Assembly: GCA_017403955.1 (NCBI GenBank)
Contig: JAFRDH010000019.1
Span: 124,001-188,000, forward strand
Direction: 5' to 3'
Source: Mogibacterium sp.
GTDB lineage: Bacteria > Bacillota > Clostridia > Peptostreptococcales > Anaerovoracaceae
DNA length: 64,000 bases
The stretch's first letter is position 1, and each line of letters opens with the position of its first letter. The translations under genes were made by a program, and so were the position numbers. Shown one piece after another: positions 36,180 to 44,535 of the stretch. The notes below the pieces were generated by a model, which was not told the origin of the DNA, searched no databases, and saw nothing but the letters and a program-made list of their open reading frames with translations.

Positions 36180-37019
36180 CTATTCTTTTACATTACCAAT
36201 GACATTAAGCATAAGGTCGTATTCTCCGTCCGGCCGGTCGATCCTGCAAGTCAGGCCGCTCCCGTCAGATGCTGTGAATACACCATTCCTTACGATTCCT
36301 TTGACATAGGCATTACTTCCAAAGTATTCCGCAACCCTTTCGTCTGACGGATTCCCCATGACCTCATCAGGTGTTCCTATCTGAGCTATGTGGCCATCGA
36401 ACATGACAGCGACTCTGTCGGCCATCGACAACGCCTCCTGCCTGTCATGCGTGACCATTATCGTAGTCATGTGAAATCTCTTATGCAGATCTCTGACAAG
36501 TTGCCTCATGTCTTCGCGCAGATTTTCATCAAGGGAAGAAAACGGCTCATCGAGGAGAATGATCCTCGGTTCTGCCGCAAGTGCACGCGCAAGCGCTACC
36601 CTTTGCTGCTGGCCTCCTGAGATCCTCGAGATCTTCCTGTCCCCATATCCTTCCAGCCTGACAAATCCAAGAAGTTCCTCTGCTCTTTTAAGTCTTGTAC
36701 CCTTATCCAGGCCTTTGATCTTGAGTGGATATGCAACATTCTCTGCAACTGTCATATTCGGGAACAGTCTCATCTCCTGAAAAACAATGACGGTATTCCT
36801 CTTGTAAGCAGGAACATCGTTGATGATTTCCCCATCGAGGCTGATCGTCCCTGAAGATACAGGAATAAGTCCTGCGATGGTCTTGAGAAGCGTACTCTTG
36901 CCGCAGCCGCTCGGCCCGAGCAGGCTGACGAACTCTCCTTCCCTGACTGCAAGACTGAGTCCATTTAGTATTCTGTTCTTGTTGAGTTCAACATTAAGGT
37001 CTTTGATTTCAAGTTTCAT
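36180..37019 (-). CDS. ynjD: ABC importer ATPase, YnjD-like
   Basis: 279 residues, PotA/CysA/YnjD-type ATPase. Walker A LLGPSGCGKSTLLK, Q-loop VIVFQEMRLFPNM, signature ISGGQQQRVALARALA, Walker B IILLDEPFSSLDE, switch His in MVTHDRQEAL. A short C-terminal extension (about 230-279) resembles a truncated TOBE-like region. It is the last gene of the binding-protein/permease/permease/ATPase operon, which matches E. coli YnjBCD best through its binding protein. Substrate unknown. Confidence 0.8.
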   Translation of the reverse strand: MKLEIKDLNVELNKNRILNGLSLAVREGEFVSLLGPSGCGKSTLLKTIAGLIPVSSGTISLDGEIINDVPAYKRNTVIVFQEMRLFPNMTVAENVAYPLKIKGLDKGTRLKRAEELLGFVRLEGYGDRKISRISGGQQQRVALARALAAEPRIILLDEPFSSLDENLREDMRQLVRDLHKRFHMTTIMVTHDRQEALSMADRVAVMFDGHIAQIGTPDEVMGNPSDERVAEYFGSNAYVKGIVRNGVFTASDGSGLTCRIDRPDGEYDLMLNVIGNVKE

Positions 37020-37060
37020 AATTCCCTCTTACGTTTATCCATCAAATGCATTCGCCGGGT

Positions 37061-37846
37061 CTATGACCTGACGATGCGGTGGATGATCGCTTCGAATACA
37101 AAGAATACGATGAGTGCGGATCCTACAAATACGGCCGCATATATCGATGCCAAAGCCCGGTCTCCGCTCTGGATATACGGAAACATGACAAGAGCGAGAG
37201 TTTTGACTTTGCCGCCGCCGGCCATGAGGGTCGTAAAGTACTGACTGTATGAGATGATATATGCCATGGATGCGGATGATAAAATCCCGGGCAAAAGCTG
37301 CGGGAGTGTCACATCGAGGAATCCTCTGAGAGGTTTTGCTCCGAGAACGGCCGCCTGTTCTTCAAGGCTGCTGCCCACCGCGGCTGTCATATCCATCATG
37401 ATCGTGATGCAATACGGAAGGGCAGCAACAAGATGCACTATGATGACTCCGGTAATGGTGTCGTTCAGATGTATTCTTATGAGCGTGACCTGAATGCCCA
37501 TCGCGAAAACAGTGCCCGGCACGATAAGCGGCAGAATAGAAGCGGAACTGATCAGCTTTCGCCCTCGTATCCGGTAAATCTCCGTAGCTCTTGCAGTCAT
37601 CAACGCAATAACCGTTCCAAGAACAGCAACTGCTGTTGCAAGGATCACACTGCTCTTAAGGATCTTCCACAAGCCGGATGATCCGAACAAAAGCTCTTCG
37701 ACTGTTCTCAGGGTGTAGCTCTCCGGAAGCAGTCCCGGCCAAGGCCATCGTCCTGTAACAGTCCAAAGCAGGATCACTAATGCCGGAAGGATGATGATGA
37801 TCGCTGTCAATATCAGGATAAAGCTGAGGATCCGGCTATTTCTCAT
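37061..37846 (-). CDS. ynjC: ABC importer permease (YnjC second-half-like)
   Basis: 261 residues, six predicted helices, binding-protein-dependent transport fold. The EAA cytoplasmic loop is EEQAAVLGAKPLRGFLDVTL. The ATG at 37846 has GGGAGG five bases upstream; a GTG two codons earlier is less likely. Overlaps the other permease gene by 11 bases. E. coli YnjC is a single protein with two permease halves; here the halves are separate genes. Confidence 0.8.
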   Translation of the reverse strand: MRNSRILSFILILTAIIIILPALVILLWTVTGRWPWPGLLPESYTLRTVEELLFGSSGLWKILKSSVILATAVAVLGTVIALMTARATEIYRIRGRKLISSASILPLIVPGTVFAMGIQVTLIRIHLNDTITGVIIVHLVAALPYCITIMMDMTAAVGSSLEEQAAVLGAKPLRGFLDVTLPQLLPGILSSASMAYIISYSQYFTTLMAGGGKVKTLALVMFPYIQSGDRALASIYAAVFVGSALIVFFVFEAIIHRIVRS

Positions 37847-38723
37847 AGTCACCTCCCAGCTTCTTCAGAAGCCTGTTCATAGCGATCGCATATATCACTG
37901 CCATTGCCAGCGAGATCAGCAGTGTGACCCCGTTCATCGCCATCGCATATGGTCTCAGCTTAAACTCCGGTTTGATGAATTCTATGTACGTGTACACCGG
38001 CAAAGCTTTCGGCAGGGTCGCGCCGAGAAGCATCGGCAGTTCATATCCTCCAAAAGAAAAGATAAAGACGATCAGGAGTCCTCTGGCGATCGCAGGCAGG
38101 CTAAGCGGCAATGTGATATTTATAAAACTCTTCAGAGGACTTGCACCGAGGTTTTCCGCAGCCTCGCCGAGCGTGCTGCTGACACTGGCCATCAGAGCGA
38201 TCGTGAAGTAAGCGATAAATGGTGATTCTTTCCAGACATAAGCAATTATGACACCCGCATATCCTGTGCCATAGAGTATACCGGGGAATTCAGTATAGTC
38301 GACAATGATACCCAGCGCATAGGCGAGCCTTGCAAAGAGTCCTGTCTGCGATAAAAGTGCGACTGTAAAAACGGCTACTACTGTATGCGGCACAAGAATC
38401 GGAAGTCGCACGGTATATAGCATGCCGCCCTTTGTTCTTCCTGTTTTGATAAGAGCCGCGCAAATAACTGTTCCGCAGACAGCTGCTGCAAGACTTGAAA
38501 TTATTGACACGCGAAGAGATACTCCTATAGACTGGAGTACTTCAGGTCTTCTTAGGGTCTCAGCATAATACCGGAGTGTAACATCATAAAGATTGAACAC
38601 CGGCATATACCCAAGGCTCTGAACAAGTATATTAATAATTGCGATAAGCACAAGTGTTGTGACCAGCAGGAACGGCAGGATCAGCAGCACCGGAACTATT
38701 TTGTCTCTTCTCATTCGTTCCAT
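37836..38723 (-). CDS. ynjC: ABC importer permease (YnjC first-half-like)
   Basis: 295 residues if started at the ATG at 38723; an ATG three codons later and a GTG seven codons earlier are alternatives and none has a clear ribosome site. Six helices; EAA loop TLGEAAENLGASPLKSFINI. Partner of the following permease, forming a heterodimeric channel. Translationally coupled by the 11-base overlap. Confidence 0.78.
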   Translation of the reverse strand: MERMRRDKIVPVLLILPFLLVTTLVLIAIINILVQSLGYMPVFNLYDVTLRYYAETLRRPEVLQSIGVSLRVSIISSLAAAVCGTVICAALIKTGRTKGGMLYTVRLPILVPHTVVAVFTVALLSQTGLFARLAYALGIIVDYTEFPGILYGTGYAGVIIAYVWKESPFIAYFTIALMASVSSTLGEAAENLGASPLKSFINITLPLSLPAIARGLLIVFIFSFGGYELPMLLGATLPKALPVYTYIEFIKPEFKLRPYAMAMNGVTLLISLAMAVIYAIAMNRLLKKLGGDYEK

Positions 38724-38793
38724 AATACAGGAACAGCGCAGCACAAAGGCTGCGCGTTCCCATAAAACAATAAAGGGTTCTATGAATTATCTC

Positions 38794-40029
38794 TTATTTA
38801 CCGACAACTTCCTCTGCCCAGATCTCTTCAATGACAGGAACGAGGTCTGCAGGCATTTCCGGAAGTCTGTGGGTCAGAAGGTCTGCCTGCGTGAGGACGC
38901 CCTTTCCGAGATCGACAGCATCGAATGCAGCCTTCTCATCATCAGACAGCTTGTCCTGATCAACAACAGGAAGTTCTCTGAGCTCAGCATACTGAGTCAG
39001 CTGGATGTCTCCGGATATTATAGCATTGATAGCAACCATAGCACCCGCTTTGTTAGGAGCATCGAATGCGATCGCCATATAGTTGGTGTTTCCGATCGTT
39101 CCGTTATCAAATACGAATGTCTGGCATGTCTCAGGAAGTGTGCCGTCTGCGATTCCTGACGCTACTGTGAACGGACCATAGCTCATGTCCATGACAACTT
39201 CGCCGTCCTGGAACATCTGATCAAGTGCTGTAGAATCTGCAGGGAAAGTCTTTCCTTCATTCCAGAGGTACGGATTGAGTTCTCTCAGATACTCAAGCGC
39301 AGGCTCGATGGCTTCCTTAACAGTAGCCTTATCTGCCTCCATCGTCTGGAACTGCTCCCATCCGCACTTTTCATAAATCAGGTTACGAACGAAAGCACTT
39401 CCTGTGAAGTCCGGAAGAGCCGGATAAGTGACTTTACCCTTGTTTGCCTTCGCATACTCAAGGAATTCATCTGCGTTCTTAGGTGTTTCCGGTGTTACAG
39501 CGCTGTCATTATACATTACCATCTGCGCCTTAGCATATGGTGCTTCGTATCCATCGATCGGCTTGCAGAAATCGTTAAGTGTCTCAGGATCATCCCCATC
39601 TATATATGCTTCCATGTTAGGCAGCTGAGATGTGAATGGTCCGTAAAGAAGACCATTTTCCTTAGCTGTGTAGAAGTTCTCTCCGTTGATCCAGATCATG
39701 TCGATCGATCCGGTCTCTTCGCCGGCTTCCTTCTCGCTTGTCAGCTTTGCAAGGATATCGTTGATATCCATCCCGATATACTCGAAATTGATATCGTAGT
39801 TCTCTTTGAGATAGTCAGCTACAGTGCCATTCAACCAGTTATTACGGTTCTCATCTCCGCCCCATCCGTAGAATGCTACGTCTGTGCCCTTCGCCTGTTC
39901 AACGATCTCATCCCAGCTTGCAGATGCAAGATCCGTGCCTGCAGGTTCTTCCGCACCTTTACTGCCGCATGCTGCAAGTCCGAATACCATCATTACTGCA
40001 AGCAAAAGAGCAATGATTTTCTTGTTCAT
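38794..40029 (-). CDS. ynjB: ABC importer substrate-binding lipoprotein, YnjB-like
   Basis: 411 residues from the ATG at 40029 (AAGGAG eight bases upstream). Lipobox LAAC, Cys21. Family-1 binding fold. The stretches VAFYGWGGDENRNNWLNGTV, SIDMIWINGENFYTAKENGL and LYGPFTSQLPN are close to what I recall of E. coli YnjB, the binding protein of the uncharacterised YnjBCD importer (sometimes described as thiamine-like). It opens an operon divergent from the hydrolase-PadR gene, with two perfect palindromes in the shared upstream region. Confidence 0.8.
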   Translation of the reverse strand: MNKKIIALLLAVMMVFGLAACGSKGAEEPAGTDLASASWDEIVEQAKGTDVAFYGWGGDENRNNWLNGTVADYLKENYDINFEYIGMDINDILAKLTSEKEAGEETGSIDMIWINGENFYTAKENGLLYGPFTSQLPNMEAYIDGDDPETLNDFCKPIDGYEAPYAKAQMVMYNDSAVTPETPKNADEFLEYAKANKGKVTYPALPDFTGSAFVRNLIYEKCGWEQFQTMEADKATVKEAIEPALEYLRELNPYLWNEGKTFPADSTALDQMFQDGEVVMDMSYGPFTVASGIADGTLPETCQTFVFDNGTIGNTNYMAIAFDAPNKAGAMVAINAIISGDIQLTQYAELRELPVVDQDKLSDDEKAAFDAVDLGKGVLTQADLLTHRLPEMPADLVPVIEEIWAEEVVGK

Positions 40030-40075
40030 TTTGTTCACTCCTTAGTAATACCATTGATCTGATAACCGTTATTTT

Positions 40076-40092
40076 ATTAGACCAGGTCTAAT
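40076..40092. promoter_or_regulatory. Operator-like palindrome, proximal to ynjB
   Basis: Perfect 17-base palindrome ATTAGACC-A-GGTCTAAT, 47 bases upstream of the ynjB-like start and within the probable promoter zone. A candidate binding site for the PadR-type domain encoded by the divergent gene. Confidence 0.5.
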
Positions 40093-40117
40093 TGTTCGGT
40101 CATATACAAGCCTATGC

Positions 40118-40133
40118 CATTATCCGGATAATG
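40118..40133. promoter_or_regulatory. Operator-like palindrome, middle of the divergent region
   Basis: Perfect 16-base palindrome CATTATCC-GGATAATG, about 26 bases from the first palindrome and 130 bases before the hydrolase-PadR gene. Different in sequence from the first, so either two regulators or one site for each gene. Confidence 0.45.
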
Positions 40134-40262
40134 TCCAAATGACTCAATCTATATGTTCCGAATAGGCAATTGAAAAAATCAATATATATCATTTGCGTGT
40201 TTATTTCTGTTATAAATAGGGTAATGATCAGCTGAAAGGCATTAATCTGAAAGAGAATAGAT

Positions 40263-41510
40263 ATGAGCAAGAAAATCAAAGTTATTTGTGATTGTGACAA
40301 CACTACAGCGTTCCCCGGACGTCCGATGGATGACGCGCTGGCGATCCTTTATCTACTTGGTAGTCCGGATATAGAACTTATCGGGATCACTTGCAATTAC
40401 GGCAACGGTACATCGCGGGAGTCCTATTACAGCAATACGACAATGCTGCGGGAAACGGGATATGACAGAATCCCTGTATTCAGAGGTTTTGAGCAAGGTG
40501 AAGATCCGGTTTGCGACAGTTCACGTTTTATTGCGGAATCTGCTGAGAAATACAGCGGTGAACTTGTATATCTCGGGATCGGTTCGCTGGGCAATCTGTA
40601 CGGGGCCTATCTTCTGGACAATGATATTTTTGACAAAATCAGTCAGATCGTTCTTATGGGAGGTATCACAGAACCACTCTTCGTTCATGGGGATCAGCCT
40701 CTTGATGAACTGAATTTCTCTGTCAACGCGAAAGCATCAGCACTTGTTCTGAGCAAAGGCCATAATATATCCGTCATTACCGGCAACAATTGTCTTCCGG
40801 TATCGGCGCTTCCGAAAGACGAATTCCTTGACAAACTTTGCTCATCGGATAATCCTGCGGGAATGTATATAGCGCAGAAATGCGGTTACAGATTCAAGAC
40901 AAAAGAGATCGTTTACGGAGCGGACAGTTCATACTGCTGGGACGCAGTGGCTGCAGCGTATATCAATCATCCGGAGAAGTACTCCGATCAGTTCTTCCCA
41001 TGTTACATTAATGAAAAAGAGATCGGTGCAAGTGGGTTCCTTCATCCTTGCGATGAGACAGAGGCGAATAACATGATCAACATTCCTGTTGCCAGAAGCC
41101 GTATCGAGATCCAGGAACTCTTCTATTCAAGCTGGCTCAATCTGGATATAAATACAGGAGACGCGAATTTCTCCTGTAAAGGACTGTATCTGGATAAACT
41201 CATCCAGCCTTGTATCCTGATCGAGCTTTCCAAGGAACCTTGTTATGGCTTCCGTCTGCTTCAGAAGCTCAAAGATGACGGATATATTGAAGATACACTC
41301 GATCCGACAGGCTTCTACCGCAATCTCCGCAAAATGGAAAAAGATGGCTATCTGACTTCCGAGTCATCGGGCAAAGGGCCTAGGGCCAAGAAGACATTCG
41401 CCATCACTGATTTTGGCAGACGTGCTCTGCTTAACTGGAGAGATTCCCTTAGTAAATATGAGAGACACATCAGCAGGATCGTTGATGGTATCTCTCAAAG
41501 TGAACATTAA
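40263..41510 (+). CDS. Nucleoside hydrolase-like protein fused to a PadR-type DNA-binding domain
   Basis: 415 residues. Residues about 1-305 are an inosine/uridine-preferring nucleoside hydrolase fold. The calcium-site motif is VICDCDNTTAFPGRPMDDAL, the longer 'DCDN...GRP.DD' variant rather than DTDPGxDD; IELIGITCNYGNG, YLGIGSLGNLYGAYL, SQIVLMGGI and an ELNFSVNAKA loop follow. Residues about 315-410 are a PadR-like winged helix: QPCILIELSKEPCYGFRLLQ, YRNLRKMEKDGYLTSE, KKTFAITDFGRRALLNW. A ligand-binding or catalytic nucleoside domain joined to a transcription factor suggests a sensor-repressor for the divergent importer. Its stop overlaps the convergent kinase gene by four bases. Confidence 0.85.
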   Translation: MSKKIKVICDCDNTTAFPGRPMDDALAILYLLGSPDIELIGITCNYGNGTSRESYYSNTTMLRETGYDRIPVFRGFEQGEDPVCDSSRFIAESAEKYSGELVYLGIGSLGNLYGAYLLDNDIFDKISQIVLMGGITEPLFVHGDQPLDELNFSVNAKASALVLSKGHNISVITGNNCLPVSALPKDEFLDKLCSSDNPAGMYIAQKCGYRFKTKEIVYGADSSYCWDAVAAAYINHPEKYSDQFFPCYINEKEIGASGFLHPCDETEANNMINIPVARSRIEIQELFYSSWLNLDINTGDANFSCKGLYLDKLIQPCILIELSKEPCYGFRLLQKLKDDGYIEDTLDPTGFYRNLRKMEKDGYLTSESSGKGPRAKKTFAITDFGRRALLNWRDSLSKYERHISRIVDGISQSEH

Positions 41511-42565
41511 AGTCCGAATCTCTTCTCTATATCGCTAAGGAAACTGTCACTAAGATAATCATCCAGTTTCTTGCGTGTACTCTCGTTGGTTATGAGCTTA
41601 TCCGGATCCTGATACTGTACCCATGCCATCGCGCACCATGTGAGACCGCGCAGGCAGGTGATGTTGATCAGATCCAGAGTGCGAGCTTTTATTCCGTCAG
41701 TGTCAAATCTTCCGCAGACCGCCTTGATATATTCATTTATCAGACGGTCTGTTTCTTTGCTGCTGAGGATATGCTCCGTCTTCCAGAATGTGGTCGTTGG
41801 AGCCAGCATATGACCGAGATCCTGCGCAGGATCTCCATAAAGAGGTTTCTCCCAGTCGACGAGCCTGACATATCCTTTATCTACCAGAAAATTAGTGTTA
41901 TTCAGCTCAGTATTGATGCAGCACCGGTAAGGAAGTGATCCTTCATCACCATCCCTGCCGCCAGGCGCTATCTCATGTCCGCGGTCAAGAAGCCTGCGCA
42001 ACCTGCTTTTGATGCTGTCGCGCCCAAGGTCTGATTCCATATAGGTCCTGACCATCGCCTCGCATTCATCTAATATCGCTCCCGAAGCGCTCGATGGCGC
42101 GATAAGTCTGACAGTATCTTTCGGGACCGTTTCCGGCTCGCCATAAATGACTTCTCCCGGATCGATTTTGACACTGTGGATATCCGCAAGACACTCCATG
42201 GCGCCATTCATTTCTAACTTCTCTTCGTAATGAAGATGCTCGCCCGGCAGGTATTCCATTACAAGCACGCCATGATCCGTCGATCGCTTCGAACCATCGA
42301 CATAATAGACCCCTGGCGTACGTCTGCTGTCTTTGAGAAGCTCCAGCGCATGCGCCTCGTATTCGATCTGCCGGTCAAGATGCATCTGACTTCCGGCATT
42401 TACACGCAAAATAAGTTTGCGCCCCGTCTCAGGATGCGCAAACAAATAGTTTACATTATATTCCCCTTGAGCAAGCAATTCATATTTCTCGGTTACTATC
42501 TCTGAGAAACCCATTGCTTTGCGATACCCGGGATCTTGTACAAATCGTTCTATCAATTCTGTCAT
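41507..42565 (-). CDS. APH/choline-kinase-like phosphotransferase with altered catalytic motif
   Basis: 352 residues of the aminoglycoside phosphotransferase/choline kinase/ThiK fold. ATP-binding lobe with RKLILRVNAG (Lys) and VLVMEYLPGEHL hinge; the metal Asp is in VRLVDWEKPLYGDPAQDLGH. The usual catalytic HxDxxxxN reads NTELNNTN in CCINTELNNTNFLVD, so His and Asp are replaced by Asn and Glu. Either a divergent active kinase or a non-catalytic ligand binder. Last gene of the ydjY/TVP38 operon, three bases after the TVP38 gene. Neighbouring a YnjBCD importer, a small-molecule kinase such as thiamine or nucleoside kinase is possible but unproven. Confidence 0.7.
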   Translation of the reverse strand: MTELIERFVQDPGYRKAMGFSEIVTEKYELLAQGEYNVNYLFAHPETGRKLILRVNAGSQMHLDRQIEYEAHALELLKDSRRTPGVYYVDGSKRSTDHGVLVMEYLPGEHLHYEEKLEMNGAMECLADIHSVKIDPGEVIYGEPETVPKDTVRLIAPSSASGAILDECEAMVRTYMESDLGRDSIKSRLRRLLDRGHEIAPGGRDGDEGSLPYRCCINTELNNTNFLVDKGYVRLVDWEKPLYGDPAQDLGHMLAPTTTFWKTEHILSSKETDRLINEYIKAVCGRFDTDGIKARTLDLINITCLRGLTWCAMAWVQYQDPDKLITNESTRKKLDDYLSDSFLSDIEKRFGL

Positions 42566-42568
42566 TTG

Positions 42569-43273
42569 TTACTCTTCTGCAGTTGTTTCTTCTACCTCGT
42601 TCCCGAGATATTTCCTCTTAATAAACCATCCGAGGAACATCACCAGCACGAGCAGCGCTGCCGCGATTCCGAAATACAGCCACCGGTTTGCTCCGGATGT
42701 GAAGCCGGCTGTACCTATAGTATACAACGCAACGCCCGGAATCATAAACACAAAGGTATAAAGTGAGTAGTGCGCAAGAGAAATATCTGTGATCCCATAT
42801 GCAAAATTCTGGATATTGTATGGAAAAAGAGGAACCAGTCTTGTGATTGCAAGCAATACGATATCGCTTCTCCCTGCATCATCGAACAGGATCCGCTTCA
42901 ACAAAGCATTTTTTGCCACCATCGGTTTGATCGAGTCCTTGAGGAAGAACCTTCCGACAATAAATGCGATGATCGCGCCGAGTGTAGTTGCTATCAGACA
43001 AAACAGTGTTCCCCACCATGGTCCGAAGATCACTCCTGAAAGGATCGCGAACGTTACGCCCGGAAGTGCCAGCACCACGCACGCGACTACAGTAAGTCCG
43101 ATGTATATCAGAGCTGCAAGGGCGAAATGATCGTTGATCATATCCGACAGGAACTTCAGATTCTCCGAATTACTCAGGTAATCAGACCATCCGAAAATAT
43201 GGTTGAGCACCAGGATGACCACGATGATCATGCAGAACAGTATTAACTTCGAATTCTTCTTAAATTTTTCCAT
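42569..43273 (-). CDS. TVP38/TMEM64 (VTT/DedA-like) membrane protein, YdjX/YdjZ-like
   Basis: 234 residues, about five helices. VTT/SNARE-associated domain with the motif GVIFGPWWGTLFCLIATTLG..AFIVGRFF and a second half LVPLFPYNIQNFAYGITDIS. This family includes DedA-like lipid scramblases and E. coli YdjX and YdjZ. Its ATG directly abuts the TAA of the longer TVP38 gene upstream, so the two are translated together as a pair, like ydjX/ydjZ. Confidence 0.85.
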   Translation of the reverse strand: MEKFKKNSKLILFCMIIVVILVLNHIFGWSDYLSNSENLKFLSDMINDHFALAALIYIGLTVVACVVLALPGVTFAILSGVIFGPWWGTLFCLIATTLGAIIAFIVGRFFLKDSIKPMVAKNALLKRILFDDAGRSDIVLLAITRLVPLFPYNIQNFAYGITDISLAHYSLYTFVFMIPGVALYTIGTAGFTSGANRWLYFGIAAALLVLVMFLGWFIKRKYLGNEVEETTAEE

Positions 43274-44530
43274 TTATTGAGCCTGAATCGCTTCTCTGCT
43301 CTTTGCGGCTTCTGCTTTGAGTCTTTCCAGCTCTTCTGCGGCAGCTGCGTCAACTCCCTTTTGTCTCTTCCAGAGTAAGCATACGATCAGGAATCCCAAT
43401 ACGATGAAAATCGCAAAGCCCAAATTGATCGCGCCGAACGAAAGGGATCTGATCCCGATACCCATTCTGAACAGACCCGCAGGCATACGTGTAATTGCCG
43501 GTCCACAGATCAAGTACATTACAGCAACAGCTGCAGCAGTACCAATAGCTGTAAAAGCAGGTCCGCATTTCAGTTTCTTAAAGATAAGAAGTATCGCAAA
43601 TATTCCAAGCCATGCGCCGAAGAAAATCCATCCGGAATTCACAGCCGCAGCCCATTTCGGGACACTGGAATATGCAAGTGCTGCAACCATTCCCCATGGA
43701 GCTGCAAGATAAAGCTTGCTGAACAATCTGGCCAGATTAGATGGTTCCCTTACAAAGACCTCACCAGCAGCTGCAGCAGCTTCTTCTTTCTTCTTCTGGC
43801 TTGCGCTGTATACTTGTCTGATCAGAATGACCACGATCGCCAGTGCGAAGAGGCACATAAGTCCGATAAATAGTTTCTTTGCTCCCCCTGTAAGCATTCC
43901 GCCAACATATGAATAAACAACACATGCAGGAAGCTGACCGAGACCTGTCGCTACAAAGAATCCCAGAAAGTCCATCGAGGTAAGGCCTGCAGCATATGAA
44001 ACAACGTCAAAGGATATGAATGGAAGCAGTCTTGCGACGAGGATACATCGCTTTCCGTACTTCGCGAAAAAATCTTCGATCGAAGCAAGTGCACCCTTAG
44101 TACATATTCTTTCAACAACATCTCTTCCCAGGATTCTTGCGATCCAGAAGCAGAGTGCTGCTCCGGCCATGGATGATGCCCATGAGAGGATGCAGCCTTG
44201 CCACCATCCGAAGAGGTTTGCGTTTGTCAATGTGATGAAGAAAGCCGGGAGCGGTGCCGCAAGCGACTGGAAAATCATCAGCAGTGCAGAAACAGCCATA
44301 GCCCATTTACCGTATTTGCCGATAAATTCACGCATGTCATCAAAGTTTCCTGTCTTGAACATCGCAACAACATTGTTGACCCATTCATGAACAGACGGGA
44401 CCATGAAATATACAATAAGACATACAGCAAAAAGGACGGCAAGCACTATCCTGCCGGTCCAATTGCCTTTCGCCTTGGCTTCAGCCTCAGCTTTTATACG
44501 TTCCTGTTCGTTTCTTTCTACTCTGCTCAT
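43274..44530 (-). CDS. TVP38/TMEM64 membrane protein with extra C-terminal membrane region
   Basis: 418 residues. Residues about 25-225 are a VTT domain (NANLFGWWQGCILSWASSMA, then LVARLLPFISFDVVSYAAGL). Residues about 255-395 add roughly four more helices (WGMVAALAYSSVPKWAAAV, ILLIFKKLKCGPAFTAIG), and an Ala/Glu-rich coiled tail follows (AEELERLKAEAAKSREAIQA). The extension is not part of ordinary YdjX/Z proteins. Six bases separate it from the YdjY-like lipoprotein gene. Confidence 0.82.
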   Translation of the reverse strand: MSRVERNEQERIKAEAEAKAKGNWTGRIVLAVLFAVCLIVYFMVPSVHEWVNNVVAMFKTGNFDDMREFIGKYGKWAMAVSALLMIFQSLAAPLPAFFITLTNANLFGWWQGCILSWASSMAGAALCFWIARILGRDVVERICTKGALASIEDFFAKYGKRCILVARLLPFISFDVVSYAAGLTSMDFLGFFVATGLGQLPACVVYSYVGGMLTGGAKKLFIGLMCLFALAIVVILIRQVYSASQKKKEEAAAAAGEVFVREPSNLARLFSKLYLAAPWGMVAALAYSSVPKWAAAVNSGWIFFGAWLGIFAILLIFKKLKCGPAFTAIGTAAAVAVMYLICGPAITRMPAGLFRMGIGIRSLSFGAINLGFAIFIVLGFLIVCLLWKRQKGVDAAAAEELERLKAEAAKSREAIQAQ

Positions 44531-44535
44531 ATCTG

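Noticed and set aside
40039-40262. Housekeeping promoters for the divergent ynjB and hydrolase genes
   Set aside because: Several -10-like strings exist but none has a -35 at correct spacing, so I list only the palindromes.
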